From Carettochelys insculpta (Eukaryota; Chordata; Testudines; Carettochelyidae): 64,000 nucleotides of DNA. Every line of letters starts with the position of its first letter. Within the stretch, counting starts at the first letter, position 1. Below the pieces are notes generated by a model. The model was not told where the DNA came from. It saw only the letters and a program-made list of their open reading frames with translations, and ran no database searches. Positions 31,199 through 44,115 of the stretch are shown here, one piece after another. Position numbers and translations under genes: made by a program. Location of the stretch: positions 13,131,001 to 13,195,000 of the forward strand of contig NC_134160.1 of assembly GCF_033958435.1 (NCBI RefSeq), written 5' to 3'.

Positions 31199-31506
31199 TA
31201 TAGGTTGAACCTCTCTAGTCCAGCAACATCTGTAATCCAGGATGATTTTTGTTACCTGGACGACCAGTTATCGTGGGAGTTGGCCAAGTTTCCTGGGGTC
31301 CCATAAAGTTTGTTTCCAGCCCCCAGTTCTGGCTCTCAGCGTTCTGTGCTGTTCTTTAGCTCTAATTTATCCCTAAATGTCTTCTAAGAACCCAGTAAGC
31401 TGCGGAAGTGTTGGTAATGTGCCAGGCAATATAGACCTCCTGTGGTCTGGCAAATTCAGCACCAGTCAGGTCCCAAGGGTGCTGGGTGAGTGATGTTCAA
31501 CCTGTA
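31199..31506. mobile_element. TIR MITE, about 308 bp, TA-flanked
   Basis: The left end is TATAGGTTGAACCTCTCTAG and the complement of the right end is TACAGGTTGAACATCACTCA. TA ends suggest a Tc1/mariner-type target. Non-coding. Confidence 0.65.
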
Positions 31507-32682
31507 CCAATGCAAACCACACCACAGAAACAAGGCTGGCAATACAATACTGCTCTCCGCTCTGTCTTCAGACCTGGGTATCTGGAGACCATGTTTCATG
31601 GGGGAGAGCGTATGTCACGATCCAGGCATGATTTTCATGGGTGCGAATTCAATAGACCCATACTTAGTATAAGTGGATCTTCTTGCTATCTGGATACAAA
31701 TCCAATCCTTTTAAAAATTCTGCCCAATGCCACGTGGCGGCAGCAGGTTCCACCGGGCAACTGTGCTGCCCTCTCTACAGAGTGTTTGTTAGGATAGTGT
31801 GGCCTCACCAGTTCACATGGCTGGCTTTTGTGAGTCAGCAAGCACACTCATGCATTATGTTCATTTATTTTGACGGTTGTGTTGGAGCGTTAATTAGTGA
31901 TGACAGAATTTCACAGCACTGTGGCAACTGCTTGGAAGCATATTCTGTGAAAAAAACAGTGAAGTTCTGGTCACATGAGACCTGGCTGTTGCCCGGGCTG
32001 TTAAATCTCCAAGGGGTGTGTGTGTGTGCGCGCACTTGCATGCACTCACATGTTTGTGACTGTTCTATTTTTAGGTGTGAATTCTGAAGAGTTCTCTTGT
32101 GTTCAGCACCGAATTATGCTCCAGCAATGTCAGTCTCCCCTGCCACACACCAAACACGTTGATAAAGCAGTTGTGCCTGGGAAGGGAAATGTACAACTAT
32201 CAGGGCTAAGAACAGTGAACCAGAAAAGAGCTACAAAAGAGCAAGTCCAGAGTGAGGGCAGAGTGGCTGCTCATAGAACAGAATCGGACTCAGCATCCTT
32301 ATTATGCCAGGGTCCTCTTAGATAAATGGTAAAGAAGAAAGTCTGAATGTTAACTTAGTCCCTGTTTGAAGCACCCAGAGATCAGCTCCCTGTTGCTGTA
32401 CACAGCTGTAGGTGCTTCTTGGTCCAAAGATCTTCCAGTCTGAATGGATGAGACAAGCTGAGGGTGGGAGAAATGTTTACTATCTCCTCGTTATGAATGG
32501 GACAGCAATGGGTTGGTGGTGGGCACTCAGGTAACTGCCCTGGGTTTCCTGGGTCCTACCAGAGTGCTTTAGATCACAAGCTGTGCAGTGTGCTCGATGG
32601 AAAGATGACAGCTCTCCAGGGTAAAAGCACCTGTGAAGCAGAGAGGGGATGGTCCAGTCATCTCTCCTCTATCCTTTTCCAG
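31507..32682. other. Intronic sequence up to the acceptor
   Basis: A short TG/CG alternation lies at 32015-32038. Otherwise nothing recognised. The polypyrimidine tract and acceptor are at 32660-32682. Confidence 0.4.
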
Positions 32683-32976
32683 AGCCCCCCACGCCCATTG
32701 CTCCCCCTCAACTGCTCCGAGCAGGCTCCACCTACCTGATCATCCAGCTCAACACCAACTCCATCATCGGAGATGGCCCCATAGTGCGCAAGGAGATCGA
32801 GTACCGCATGACCTCAGGGCCTTGGTCAGAGGTCCATGCTGTCAACATACAGACCTACAAGCTGTGGCATCTGGATCCCGACACGGAATATGAGATCAGC
32901 GTGCTGCTCACAAGGCCGGGGGATGGTGGGACTGGCAAGCCAGGGCCACCCCTCATAAGCAGGACCAAATGTGCAG
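32683..32976 (+). CDS. PTPRU: PTPRU exon: first fibronectin type III domain
   Basis: This 294-bp exon lies between ATCCTTTTCCAG and GTAGGT, with both ends in phase 1. It encodes a complete FN3 domain starting [20 protein letters not shown], with IEYRM, the tryptophan of GPWSEVH, and [20 protein letters not shown] near the end; it closes with SRTKCA. The domain is a spacer that also contacts the partner molecule in homophilic adhesion. Exon length and wording match PTPRU closely. The donor is GTAGGT, slightly off consensus but acceptable. Confidence 0.94.
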
Positions 32977-33224
32977 GTAGGTACTGCTCTGAAAGCGGGA
33001 TGCCCATGGTTATTGGCTGTTCCTTGGTCAACAAGGATCTTGGGTACCACTGGGCACAGTGTAAAACCTGGGAAATGGGCTTCTCTGGGCGGGTGCTGGT
33101 CTCCGTGATTGTTCCAAAGTCCTGGTCAGAGGTCTGGAGTGATGTTCCTCAGGACATTGTGATTTTCTTGGTCATCTAGTGGCCCTGAACTGGGCCCAGC
33201 ACTGTGCTGGCCGCTGCTGTTTTG
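32977..33224. other. Start of the 14.9-kb intron
   Basis: Donor GTAGGT; the intron runs to 47915. No other exon was found within it. Unassigned here. Confidence 0.6.
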
Positions 33225-33779
33225 GGGCTTGTCTACATGGGAAGTTATGCTGTAGAATGGGAGTTACAGGTAACAGTAGAACAGCAAAAATACAAACACC
33301 ATAATTATGGACTTACCAGTCAATTGACCGTCCCCTGAAACGAGAAGTGACCAGTCAGGCAGCAGCAGAGACCAAAAAGAGAAGAAAAAAAGAAAGCAAG
33401 TTCTGTACTGTTGCCTGTATGGTACCTGGGCTCCTGTCCCCACCCCTACAAGGAGAGGGCACAAGCTTACCCAGCTGCCTCTGGAACCTGGCCCAGAGTA
33501 TCAGCTGCTGGATCTGTAGCTCAGAGATATGGATAACTCCATTCCTGAGGTGTCTGTAAGTCTCAGGTTCTCCTGTCGGTACACCAGGTTACCTCCCTAT
33601 GGGGCCAGTCTTATTCCATGAATTTAAACCTCTTCCAAAGCAATGTAAGTTAGACTGGAAAAAGGCTCCTCTGGTACTGGAACGAGAGTGTCCGCTTGAA
33701 GCATTGTAATGGTATAACCGTGTTGGTTTGAATTCAAATGGTCTCTTAAACTGGGATAACTTCCTGTGTAGACAAGCCC
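33225..33779. mobile_element. TIR DNA transposon, 555 bp, non-autonomous
   Basis: The ends are GGGCTTGTCTACATGGGAAG and, as complement, GGGCTTGTCTACACAGGAAG, with about 24 bp matching. No transposase. The flanking duplication is unclear (TTG/TTT), so the superfamily is open; the TGTCTACA core resembles the Harbinger-type ends elsewhere in the window. Confidence 0.7.
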
Positions 33780-33972
33780 TTTTTCTGTGGGGGGACTTCT
33801 AGCCCCAAGTTGTGTGGCATTAGTGAATGTGCACATGTGGAGTGAAAGGGCGGGCTGGGGCCCTGGCTTTTACTTCACACAAAGCTTAGGAACTAGAACA
33901 TGGTTCAGTGATTACAGGAAGAAATGGAAGAGCAGGACTCCTGGGTTCCTTTGCCAACTCTAGTGTTCCAGT

Positions 33973-34199
33973 ACAGAGTTTCTCAAACATCATTGCACTG
34001 CAGTCCCCTTCTGACAACCAAAATTACTACGTGATCACAGGAAGGGGGACTGACACCCAAGCCCTGCCACCCTAAAGGTGCCAATGTTTGAGGGCTTAAG
34101 GCCTGAGTAGTGGGGCTTGGACTTCAGCTTCAGCCCAAAGCCCTAGGAAGTCTAATGCTAGCCCTGGCAAGCGCCTTAACAAACCCACTTTGAGAACTG
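33973..34199. mobile_element. hAT-like short element
   Basis: The left end is CAGAGTTTCTCAAAC and the complement of the right end is CAGTTCTCAAAGTGGG. CAG...CTG ends with TTCTCAAA are usual in hAT-type MITEs. No clear 8-bp duplication. Confidence 0.5.
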
Positions 34200-34410
34200 G
34201 TGGTCAAGTAGTTAGACAAGGAGACTGGGATCAGGACACCTGGGTTCTGTTCCCAGCTGCAAGAGGGAAGTGCCATCTAGCAGTTAGGTCGAGGCTGGGG
34301 GTATCTGCAAGGTGTCAGAACTGCTGGGTTCTCTTCCCGTCTGTAAGGGAATTAGCAGTTAGAGCAGGGGAGTGCAGGACTCAGGGGTGCATTTCCCAGC
34401 TCTAGCACTG
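34200..34410 (+). repeat. Three tandem tRNA-like units
   Basis: Each unit of about 65-75 bp has an A-box-like AGTTAGA / CAGTTAGGTCGAGG / CAGTTAGAGCAGG, then CCTGGGTTCTGTTCCCAG, GCTGGGTTCTCTTCCCGT or GGGTGCATTTCCCAG, resembling a B box. Probably a tandemly amplified tRNA-derived SINE head. A single copy may lie near 1815-1930. Confidence 0.5.
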
Positions 34411-37400
34411 ATTCACTAACTGCTTCAGGTAACCCACTTAACCTTCCTGTGCTTGTTAAAGTTGAGAAATTGTGGCAAAGAGACCTGTATCCCTGGCAGT
34501 TTCCAAGGGTGAAGTCTTTGCCAGCTGTGAACACCATGGCAAGAGCTGCAAGTAGACAGGTGCTACTGACCCACCCAGGATGAAGGAAAACCAAAGAACC
34601 CCAAAGAAAACCCTTCCTGTGCCGGGGCTGGCTCGATAGCTTGGATTCACTGGTTTATACACTCCGACGGCCACGGGAAACTGACAAATTGTTGTTTCAG
34701 CAACAGTCAGAGCTTGTCGGCAGCAAAAGGATGAACAATGGCCCAGAACAACGCACCTGCCATAACTCAGCTCCAGAGTGGCTGTTCCTTAGTGGCAGGC
34801 TGGTAGGGCAGGCATAGTGGAGAGGAGTGGGCTGAAAGGCAGGGGGACAGCTTCTGTGAAGGAAGAAGGAGCAGCAAAGTGCTGGGGCAGCTTTCTGGAT
34901 TGGGCAGGGGATAAAGGAAACAGCTTTATTGCCGTAGCACCTCTGCTTTCCCCCTGCCCCAAAGAGCTTGCAGGCTGAGAGACAGGACCACAGCAGTGGG
35001 CGAGGAGGAGCCGGGGTAACGAAAACAACAAGTGAGTCGGGAGCTTTTCTGAGGTCTGGCGACACTTGGATGCCTTTATCTCATAAGACCATCCCACTTT
35101 CGTGTTGTCTGTCAGGGACCCAAAGGGAAGGAGCCTCAGAAAAGACTCACAATCTTTTCAACCCTATAAAATTCGGTGCTGTGGATAAAGGACACCTTCA
35201 CTGACTTCCACAGGAGCACGGGGGTCCCCAGGACCTCTTGAGATGGTGATGTGGGGCAGGATATTGTCATTAGATATCATGTGATTGATGAATGTGGTCA
35301 GTGCACAGTAACAATGAGCACTTGTAGATGGTGCTTATCTACCTAGCTAGGGACTTATATGGCCCCATTATCATGGTCTCTGAGGCCCTCCCTCCACCGC
35401 CGTCCTAGGAAAGGACCAGCATTACCCCACTGTTTGGCGAGGGTTATCCACTCGACTAGAGTCAGATGCAGGAAGACTGTGGCAGAGCCAGCCCAGAGTA
35501 CCTGAGTTTCATAGGATGGTGCTTTAAGCACAAGCCTACCCTTCCTCAAGTGGCAGCTGCAAGCTCACCTGGACTTCAGCCCTATGGAAACAGCTTATAA
35601 GGAAATCATTGCGAGGGACAAGCTACATTAGCAGATGCTTCCTGAGGCTATTTCTTTCTCAAGCGTCTGACTGCACAGCACTCTCCAGGTAGGAGCCAGC
35701 AGCAGTGCAAGCCCAGGAGCAATTGGCTGCATGTGGTAGCAACAGCTACAGCTGGTTTCAAAGGGCAGGTGTCTTCGGCTGCTGCAGGTCTGCCTTTAAT
35801 TGACATTTTAGCAACAGCATCCTGCCGCATTCACTCTGTTCCATTGTTCCTGCCTGAGGACTGGCTGGTCTGTCGCTGAAGGAGTGGAATCTCCTAGCAT
35901 GACTCCAATCCCTCCGAGACTGGGGCACAATTAGCAACAGAGGAACAGCCTGAATCTGTTCCAGGGCAGCATTGGCATCCAGGCAGGGATTTCCTCTGCC
36001 TTCCTTGGCAGAAGCCCAGACTTTCTTAGCAAACAGTCCCCCAGTCCTGATCTCTCTGTCTCCTTTTCTGAGATCAGATGCACCGAGCTTGCTTTCCTGG
36101 CTGGTAGCTCAGCAGACCTAGTTAACAAACATGTGCCATGAGAGGGTTTGCTAATGAAGCCAATCAGACTCATTAGACTAAAGGCTGGCAGGGTGCATTG
36201 GGTGGCACTAAATCTTAAAGCATGGCAAATGCACAGTGAAGCTGGCTAGGCTGGGTGTACTGACAGACCAAGGAATATTGGATGTCTGCAGATTAATCCG
36301 AACAGCTTCCTACAGCGACTAGGTACAGAGGCTGTGTGGCTCCAACTCCTTACAACAGGAAGCACAGTCTGTCTAGCATGGCTCCCGACCAGCAGGTGAA
36401 GCTCTGAAGTGTTGGACAGGCCTCCAGGTCAGGGATGGAGCTAAGCCACAATGTTCCAATCTCATCTAGAGCAGAACCTGCCCCAAGTTCCTGCGCCTGG
36501 TAGAGAGGAAGGTTGCCTTGTGTCTCAGGCTCAGTGCAGGGACAAGACCTGGGCTTGCTTTAGAAATGGTACCATAAGCACAAGCTTTGTGTGTCACTGT
36601 ACCAACACAGGCCTGATGAGGGCACGCTGGCCATGCAGATGCATGTGGTGACTCTCTCCAGTCCCTTTCAGCCTAGCTTGCAGGAGGCAGGTCAATTGCA
36701 CAGGTGTCAGCTATGTAGAAATGAAGATGAGCATCTCCCTCACCCAGAGGCAATGTTCCCATTTCTTTGACCTCCAGGTCAGATATGTGGGGGAGGTGGT
36801 CCTTCATTCTCCTGTGCTTGATTTTAAGCAGACTGCAGATTATATAATATTTGCTTACAAATGAATCACATTGTTCCCTCTGAAGGCTAACCCCATTTTA
36901 AAGCAGGAGACAATCTGGACAGCAGTGTTTTGGCCCAGGCTGTCTAATTGTGAGACCAATGACAACACTCTATGCTGTGCCCCGTGAGAAGTAATGAATG
37001 AGCTGTACTGTTTGATAGGCCTGTTGTTCTTCTCTGGCTCATCTCTAATTATATCACTCATTCTTCCACAGATAGGATAAACAGGAGCACTATGAATATG
37101 AGTGGCATGACCAAGGTTATGCAGTAAGTCAGTGTCAGAGATGAGAATAGCTCTCAGGTGTCTTGATTCCCAAGGAGCTGCTTGCTTTTACTTTCCTCTG
37201 CAACATCAGCTATGGCTTGCAGCCAGAGGCAGGAGATCAGAGCATATGGAGCAGTGGTGTAACCCAGCATTGCATATCATGGACCCGACCTCAGCTTCTC
37301 ATGTACTGATGACGTTACAAGTGACACCAACAACAACATGAGCTCTGCCAGGGGTGGCTCTGAAATAACACACACAGACTCAGACACACACTCACACACT

Positions 37401-38776
37401 AGTGTCACAAGCAGGAAGATGAAAAATGCTTCTGACCCCAGGAGCATTCAGAAGGGAGTGGCCCTCCGTCAAAGACCTCCCACCATTTTGGTTGCCATGA
37501 CAACGGGTTGCTTGAGGTCACAGAAGACAGGAGGTGTCCTGGTGCAGGCGTTTCAGATGCTCCATGGCAACAGACTTCCTGGGTGTGCCGGGGATTTAAC
37601 TGCTCAGTAACTGAGCAAAGTCAAAGAGAACAAGCTGACTTTAAGGAGACACATGACTCTTGAGTGTCTGGTCCCCTAGAAACAGAGAGCATCCACAGCA
37701 GCTGATTGGGAAGGGGCTGCAGCTTCAGAGCAAGGAAGCAGGGGCTGTGTTGTCCTGGTTTGTTCCATTCCCCGCACGCCTTCGCCCTCTCTCGGTTGAG
37801 GTGAACTGGAGCTGATAGACTGAGGTCACACGAGCGCTTGGGATCTTGCACTGGGGAAGTAGTGGGAGCACTTAACCTTTCTGGGAACAAGCTTGTTTTG
37901 TCCTGGCAGATCCTGAATGTTGTTTACAGAGCCATGCCGTAGGCATCCTTGTCACGTCTGCACACGGGGGGACTGTAAAGGGGGTTCATTCATACCTGAC
38001 TTCAGGCCCCAACGAAATCCATTCACTGACATTACATGCGTTGTGTGAGCACACACTGAAAACGGACGAAGAGCCACTGACCTTCTCCCCAAACTCTAAT
38101 CACACCCGGAACTGCAACTTGCCCTAGGTGCAGAGGTGTTGCCGGCTCAGTTTGGGATCTGGCTGGTCACTGCCCTTTGCCCCCGTCCGATCTCTTTGAC
38201 CTTGCGGTGGTGGGTTGTCCGTGCCTTGCAGCACAGCCAAGTCCAAAACAAACATCTTCTATGCCTCTCTCAGGCTGCCTTCTGTTCTCCTCTTCTCCTG
38301 GGCTCCTTGGAGGCTCCTGCAGCAACTCCCAGCCATCTTCCGGTGTTTTCCCTTCTCTCTGGCTCTCCAGTGGCTTCTGTCCTATCTCCACCCCACAAGG
38401 CCCTAATGACATGGAACTCTGGTCATTTTCTCCACCGGGGGAGGAAAGCACAATGTGTGGGGCTGAACCCATTGCAGGCTGGTCACTCTGTGATACTAAG
38501 GTTCTGAAAGTCCCCATCTGTAACAAGCCCCATCAGCAGGCCCTGAACGTGGGATCTCCCACTCTGAAACCAAGAGCCACGATTACCAGAGGTAAAGGAC
38601 TAGAGCTTCTGACTGTAGCCAGCTCATGTACCGATGGCATGGGCCAGCCAGCAGACGGGGACACAGAGGTCCATCTTGGTTATGTGGGTCCCAGACACAC
38701 CTTCTGCATGAGTCCTCAGCTTGGGGAGGGGGTTATGGTATGACTTGCTGCGGAGTTGTGACTTCTTCTCCTCTCA
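34411..38776. other. Intronic sequence, no gene
   Basis: No exon or large transposon was recognised. There is a CA-rich patch at 37366-37400. ORFs up to 188 codons (38177-38743) overlap each other in different frames and carry no recognisable motif. Confidence 0.35.
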
Positions 38777-39198
38777 GGCTATGTCCAGATTGTAGCAATT
38801 TGTCAACAGAAGTTTTTGCTGGAAGATCTCTTCCAACGAAACTTCTCTTGACAAATTGCAGCCAAACAAACTGCTAAATGGATCACAAGAGCAAGCCGCT
38901 CTGTCGACAGAGAGGCTGGACTGCCCGGCCGCCACGTCGGCAAAACCACCAACCAGAAGCAGAGCAGACAGGGCTTCCTGGTGTCCTGGAAGCCCTGTCT
39001 GTCGACAGAGGGCCCCCTGGAATGTCCAGACCAGCTCTGTTGACAGAGCTCTGTTAACAGAAGCATTGTGCCTTGTGGAGATTGAGATACAGCTGTCAAC
39101 AAAAGCGCGGTGTTCTGTCAATTTACCATCGACAGAACCTCTTGGGAATGTGGATGCTCCCCAGGTTTTGTCAACAAAATCATCTAGTACAGACAGCC
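38777..39198. mobile_element. TIR element built of TGTCGACA palindromes, 422 bp
   Basis: The left end is GGCTATGTCCAGATTG and the complement of the right end is GGCTGTCTGTACTAG. The interior repeats CTGTCGACAGAG, CTGTTGACAGAG, TTGTCAACAAAA and similar, so both arms are full of short inverted motifs. Flanking 3-mers are TCA and CCA, a possible worn duplication. Likely a further Harbinger-type MITE. Confidence 0.65.
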
Positions 39199-41734
39199 CC
39201 ATTCTCGTATGGTTCCTGGCACTTGTTTCTCTTGGGAGCTGCTCTTCAGTTCGCAGCTGGGTGTTTTGAAGTTACTGAGGGGACTCTGATCTGACCAAAG
39301 AGCTCAGGAGATGCCCCATTGGATCAGGGTAGGGTTCCAGCTAGCACTTACAGTGACCCTGGAGTGTGTACTTCAGAGACAGATGGAAGAAGCTGCATCG
39401 GTGTCATGGAATAACCTGGCCATGGGAACAGTCCCTCACGGCCCCAGGCAGCTAGTGACTGTGCAGGTAGGGCAAGGGTGTGTAGTCATGGGGGGCAGCA
39501 CAGGTGAGCAGGCTGGGATCACAGGAGAAGTCACCCATCCTGCTCTCCAATGGATTAGAGCCTACTCGCAGTGTGACCTGAAATCTCAGGGCTGACCTTT
39601 GACCTGCAGCTTCTGCTTCAAGCCTTGACAATGGCACACACTGATCAGCTGTGTCCAGAGCTCAGAAAGCAGTTTTGATGTGGGATGGGCAACGCCCCCC
39701 ACCAGTGGGTCAGAGGAGAGTGCCTGAGTGCACCCCACCACGTCCTGCCGCCTCCCCGTCAGTGTGTCAGAGAACACCTGAGTTGCTAATGTCAGGGATG
39801 CTCGCCATTGTACTGCCTCTTTCGCTCTCCAGTTGTATGAGGAGTGGGATCAGCCTGCCATGTGCTCATCGGGCAGCTGCCCTTTCCCTCAAAGCTGTGC
39901 CCCGTCACATCCCACAGGCATGGCAAGGTGGGCTGGGCCAGGAGTTTAGATGGGAGCAGCTGGGACACGGGGTGGGCAAGTGATTCACTCAGTGATGCCT
40001 GTCTCTCGCTCTCTCTCACTCTCTCTCTCAGGGAATTTCTGCTGATGGATCTGTACAGGCTGGCACTGAGTTGACACAGATCTGTTTGCAGGGTCAGAAC
40101 ACTTAGTGGTGAACCCAATGACCAAGAGTGGTTAAAGCAGGTTCTGCTGCTAATGGGGCCTTAGTGGATGCATGAGAAGCCCAGGACCCTGTGATAGCTG
40201 TAGACGCCCTGGCCATTTGGAAGGGTTTGTGTGAAATTGTCTCTTGTATCACAAAGTTAATTGCATTCCATCAGCCTCCGTTCCCTCTGCCCATCCCATG
40301 GGACATGGTATTGTTCTTCACTTCCTGCTCCAGACTGGCCTAGCTGTGGATGATTCCACCCCAGAGGTGGCTGTATTTCCAAGATAGGTACCTAGTCCTC
40401 TATAGTTCATCAGCCTACCTGTGAAGCACTGTGCGTACTAAGCATTATCCACCTCTTGGCAGCATGTGGCAACACTTGCCCAAGCCTCTGGTGGGGAATG
40501 GGCTGCTCTGAGACTCCCTGCCCCCAGAGTAACTTCTGGAAAAGGACTAGCATTGGCCAGCCTATAGATGAAGTGAAGTCACCCATCCTTTACCGACAGC
40601 AGCTCTGGAGTGATGGGAAATTCCCAGCCCAGCAGCACGCCACTGGCCGCGACTGACACTTTTTGTGCAGGAACACCTGTGTGTACTACAACTGTAATAA
40701 CAACTATAAGCACAGGCAGCTCCAGGCTGGCACTAATTGTATGGATGTATTCAGCAATATTAATGCCTGCAGACATCCTTGTTAGCTGATCTCTCTCTAA
40801 ACCACTTGTAGAATCTGCTTACACTGGCCTGGGGGTGCCAGGCTGTCTGTTTCCACTGATCATTGGAATGCAGCGCAGTAAACAGGAGACAAGCTTAAAG
40901 CCTGGATTTCCGCCGACTTTGAGTGCTGCTCCTCTCCTTGTGGAGAGTGCTAAGGATGCTGTGCTGGGAGGGGCAGCTCATGCCCACTGGAGTAAAAGGT
41001 TGTTCTCAGGGTGAGATATGATTACAGGGTCCTCTCTGCTTTCCTCTTCATGCCTTCTAAGGGCCCTCAGCACCTTCCCCATGTGAGGCTGTTGCACATT
41101 GTATCAACTCAGCTTCTTGTTTATGCCAGTGGCATCAATTCTCTCCTCCATCCCAGTCCCGTGGGGCTTAGCTGTGGGTGATATATACAGGTGATCCCCA
41201 CCTGCCAGAGGGTGTTGGGGTTGTCTCCAAATCAGGGGCTGGTTAGACCTGAAAAGTTAAAAGATCTCATCAGGGTTGGAGCCATGTTCCTGTTGTACAT
41301 CTAAGCCTTGCCAGAGGTCAGCTCTGGGCAGGGCAGGTATACCATCTAAGCTGTTCAGGTAAAAGGAGGTGCCTGTGAGCCTGCTCACCCTGTGAGCCGT
41401 GTTCCTCTGCACCACATCCAAAGGACAGAGGATGTTATCTGTGACAGAAGGCACCTCCTTGTCCATCTGCCACCTGCCCCTTTCCTTCATTGGAACCACC
41501 ACTGAACCCAGAGCCCTTTTTTAGTTACTTGGGAGAAACTGAGACATCAGAGGAGCCATCATTCCCTTCTCCAAGACAGGAGATCCAGATCCTCCTGCTA
41601 CCAATCTCCACCTCGACATACTCTTTGAGACCAGTGATGTCTCGAAGATCCCCCATAACTCCTCCTGACCCAGCGTATTGTCCATACCCGCCAAACAAGA
41701 CTATCATTACAGATGTCCCACTCAAGCTCAGGAG
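39199..41734. other. Intronic sequence, no gene
   Basis: A CT-rich simple tract at 40003-40030. Nothing else recognised. Confidence 0.35.
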
Positions 41735-42060
41735 TCCAGTGCGTGACCTGTTGACTAACAGATTCTTGAAGGGCCTAATCAAAATGATCTCACTGGTAAA
41801 AAAGCCTACACCTCGCTGGGACTTAAGCTGGGTGCTTTCAGCATTCTCAAAGCCTCCTTTTGCACCATCGGCCAGAAGGGTGAGTGAGTCTGGAACCCTA
41901 ATGGCAGATCTACCTTACACTGTGGTCTGTAAGGATTGAGGTCTTCTTATGACTTCATCTGACATTCACCCCCATAGTAGTATTGGACTTGCACATAATT
42001 CAGTCAATTCTCTTACCTGTGTTTCTTCCAGAATATCGCTCAGAGGAGGACACTGCATTC
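41735..42060 (+). pseudogene. DIRS-type tyrosine recombinase remnant
   Basis: The + frame encodes FLKGLIKMISLVKKPTPRWD followed by LSWVLSAFSKPPF and then SARRVSE...LMADLPYT. In DIRS retrotransposons the recombinase N-terminal part reads PxWDLxxVLxAL..PPFEP, then about 25 residues ending AITSARRVSEL. Here the intervening residues are missing in frame. A stop follows at about 41938. The upstream part of the 149-codon ORF (from 41490) may belong to the same element. Confidence 0.55.
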
Positions 42061-43960
42061 TTTTGACGTACAATATGCAAAAGACAAAATTGTGACCTAG
42101 ACTGTTCCTTGCCAGAGCAGAATGAGTCTGAGGTTGAGCTGTACCTTCCTAGAAGATCTCTAAACAGATCTCAGAAGATCTCTAAAGGGATCTCCTGCTT
42201 TACCAGTTGTTACATCCTCCTCTCCCTGACAGGATAAGGGGCTATTCTACAAGAGCACAACCATGAGTGCCAGCAAGAATTTTTCTGAGGTCTGCCGATG
42301 CATTCAGTAAGATGGAGCTAGTCTCTATATTTTTGCTATCTGGTGAGTTGCAGTGGGCAAAGGAGTACTCCAGGCACAGGATGCCAACCCCGCAGGAGTG
42401 GGCACAGAGATCTAACTGGGAGCTGAATCGCAATTTAATAACAATGCTTTTTGCCAGCCTCTTAAAGCACTTTACAAATGAATGAAACCCTGAAAGCCCA
42501 TTGTCACTTTGCTGGGAGACAGGACAATGGTTCGTCATCCTGTTCCCTCACAGCATGGCAGCATGGTGTGATGTGATGACTCAGACATCACTGTCCTGAG
42601 GAAAGGTCTCAGCTAGCTTCACCTGCAGCTCTGTTCTGGGAGCAGTTATAATGTTTCCAGCACCTGTGCAGTGCTGCAGTGCCCTTTCCTTTAAATCAGT
42701 CAGGGAGACCTTGGTGTCAGAGCTTTGGTAGGACTCTCCAGATTGGGAGCGCAGCCTGGCTGGGGAGCTTGTCTTCTGACTGAGTGTAAATGATAACAAG
42801 AGCAAACCTCTTCCAGAACCAGGCCAGCCGTGTTCTCTTGCTGCAAACTCATGGGTTGGGGAAGATGTGGTAGTGGCTACAAATCCTCAGCTCCTGAACA
42901 TGGCTTGACCTTTGGAGCAGCCTTCACCTGAGCGTCTTTGTGGGGCTCAGCTCAGCCCAGCCCAGCCCTGTGTCTTCAGCTAATGATTGTATTTCTGTCG
43001 GGGGGAAGGGTCCTAGCCTAGACAGGGAGTTGTGGATATATTATGGAGGCTTCGGGGCAGCTCTGTAGTTAAGTCTGTGTTGAACTTTTCCTTCCATCTC
43101 ACTCTTCAGTCATGGAATTGAAGGCCTGAGCCTCATTTGGCTGCTCTGAACATTCACTGTAAGGCCCCCATGAGTGGCTGGTGCAGTAAAAAGTGGCTTC
43201 AGTGTACCTGAGAATCAGGCCTGTCATCTCTGATTTCTTGCTGTAACAGTTCAAGGAACAATGGAATTTTTGGTGGCATTTTTGTGGTGTTTTGCTGCAG
43301 AGGGGAATCTCAAACCTTGTGTAGGTTGGAAATTAAACCTCTAGCATCTCACTTGGGCCATGTTTCATAACCTCAAGTTCTCCCAAATTGCCGGTGCTGC
43401 CACAGCTCAGCCGAAGTGGTAGAAGAGAACAGAGAACCGGCAGAGCATCTCAGCTGTAAAATACAGCAGATCAACAATCAAATATAATATGAACAAATAG
43501 TTCCTGAGCACCTCATTAAATGCTGTGTTGTAGGACAGATGTGCAGAGGGACAGAGTTAAAGTTATGGGGTCAGCCATAAATTTTGTATCATCTGATCTT
43601 GACAGCTTAATCTGCAATCCTCAAGTTACATTAATAGGGGATGGGAGGGTTGTGCCTTTTGCTTAGTTCTTAGGAATAGAGCTTGAAAAATATATTTCCT
43701 GGTCCTCTGTTTTTGCCACCCACAGTTCTGTGTGTTACACAACCCCCCCTTTGTGCTGGGCCACCACAGATATGAGCCAGCTACATTTCCTAATGGGACG
43801 ACATAGGTTCAAGTTCATGTTCTTATTTCTTGGAGTCCTTTCAGTTTCCAGAGGCAGGCAGGCAGGGTGCTGGCCTTCATACTTATCCCTTTGCATCAGG
43901 CTTGTTACTTACTAAAGAAAGGTGCACAACTTACTGAAAATTTATACTCAAAGAGAGGTC
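42061..43960. other. Intronic sequence, no gene
   Basis: Nothing recognised. Confidence 0.3.
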
Positions 43961-44115
43961 ATCAATAGTTTGCTGCCAAACAGAGAGGACCAAGCAAAGC
44001 CCCACAGGGGTCTGTCTTCGGTCTGATACTATTCAGTATTGTCATGAATAACTTGGGGAATGGAGTGGAGAGAGTATTTATAAAATTTGCAGATGACATC
44101 AAGCTGGGGGTACAC
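43961..44115 (+). mobile_element. CR1 reverse transcriptase core fragment
   Basis: The + frame encodes GSVFGLILFSIVMNNLGNGV and KFADDIKLGV; the FADD catalytic box is at 44086-44097. It is cut on the right by a hAT-like repeat. Confidence 0.75.

Noticed and set aside
34200..34410. Functional tRNA genes
   Set aside because: Box-like motifs occur but no cloverleaf with matched stems can be drawn.
38177..38743. 188-codon + ORF in the large intron
   Set aside because: No domain, overlapped by equally long frames in other phases, no promoter or splice context.
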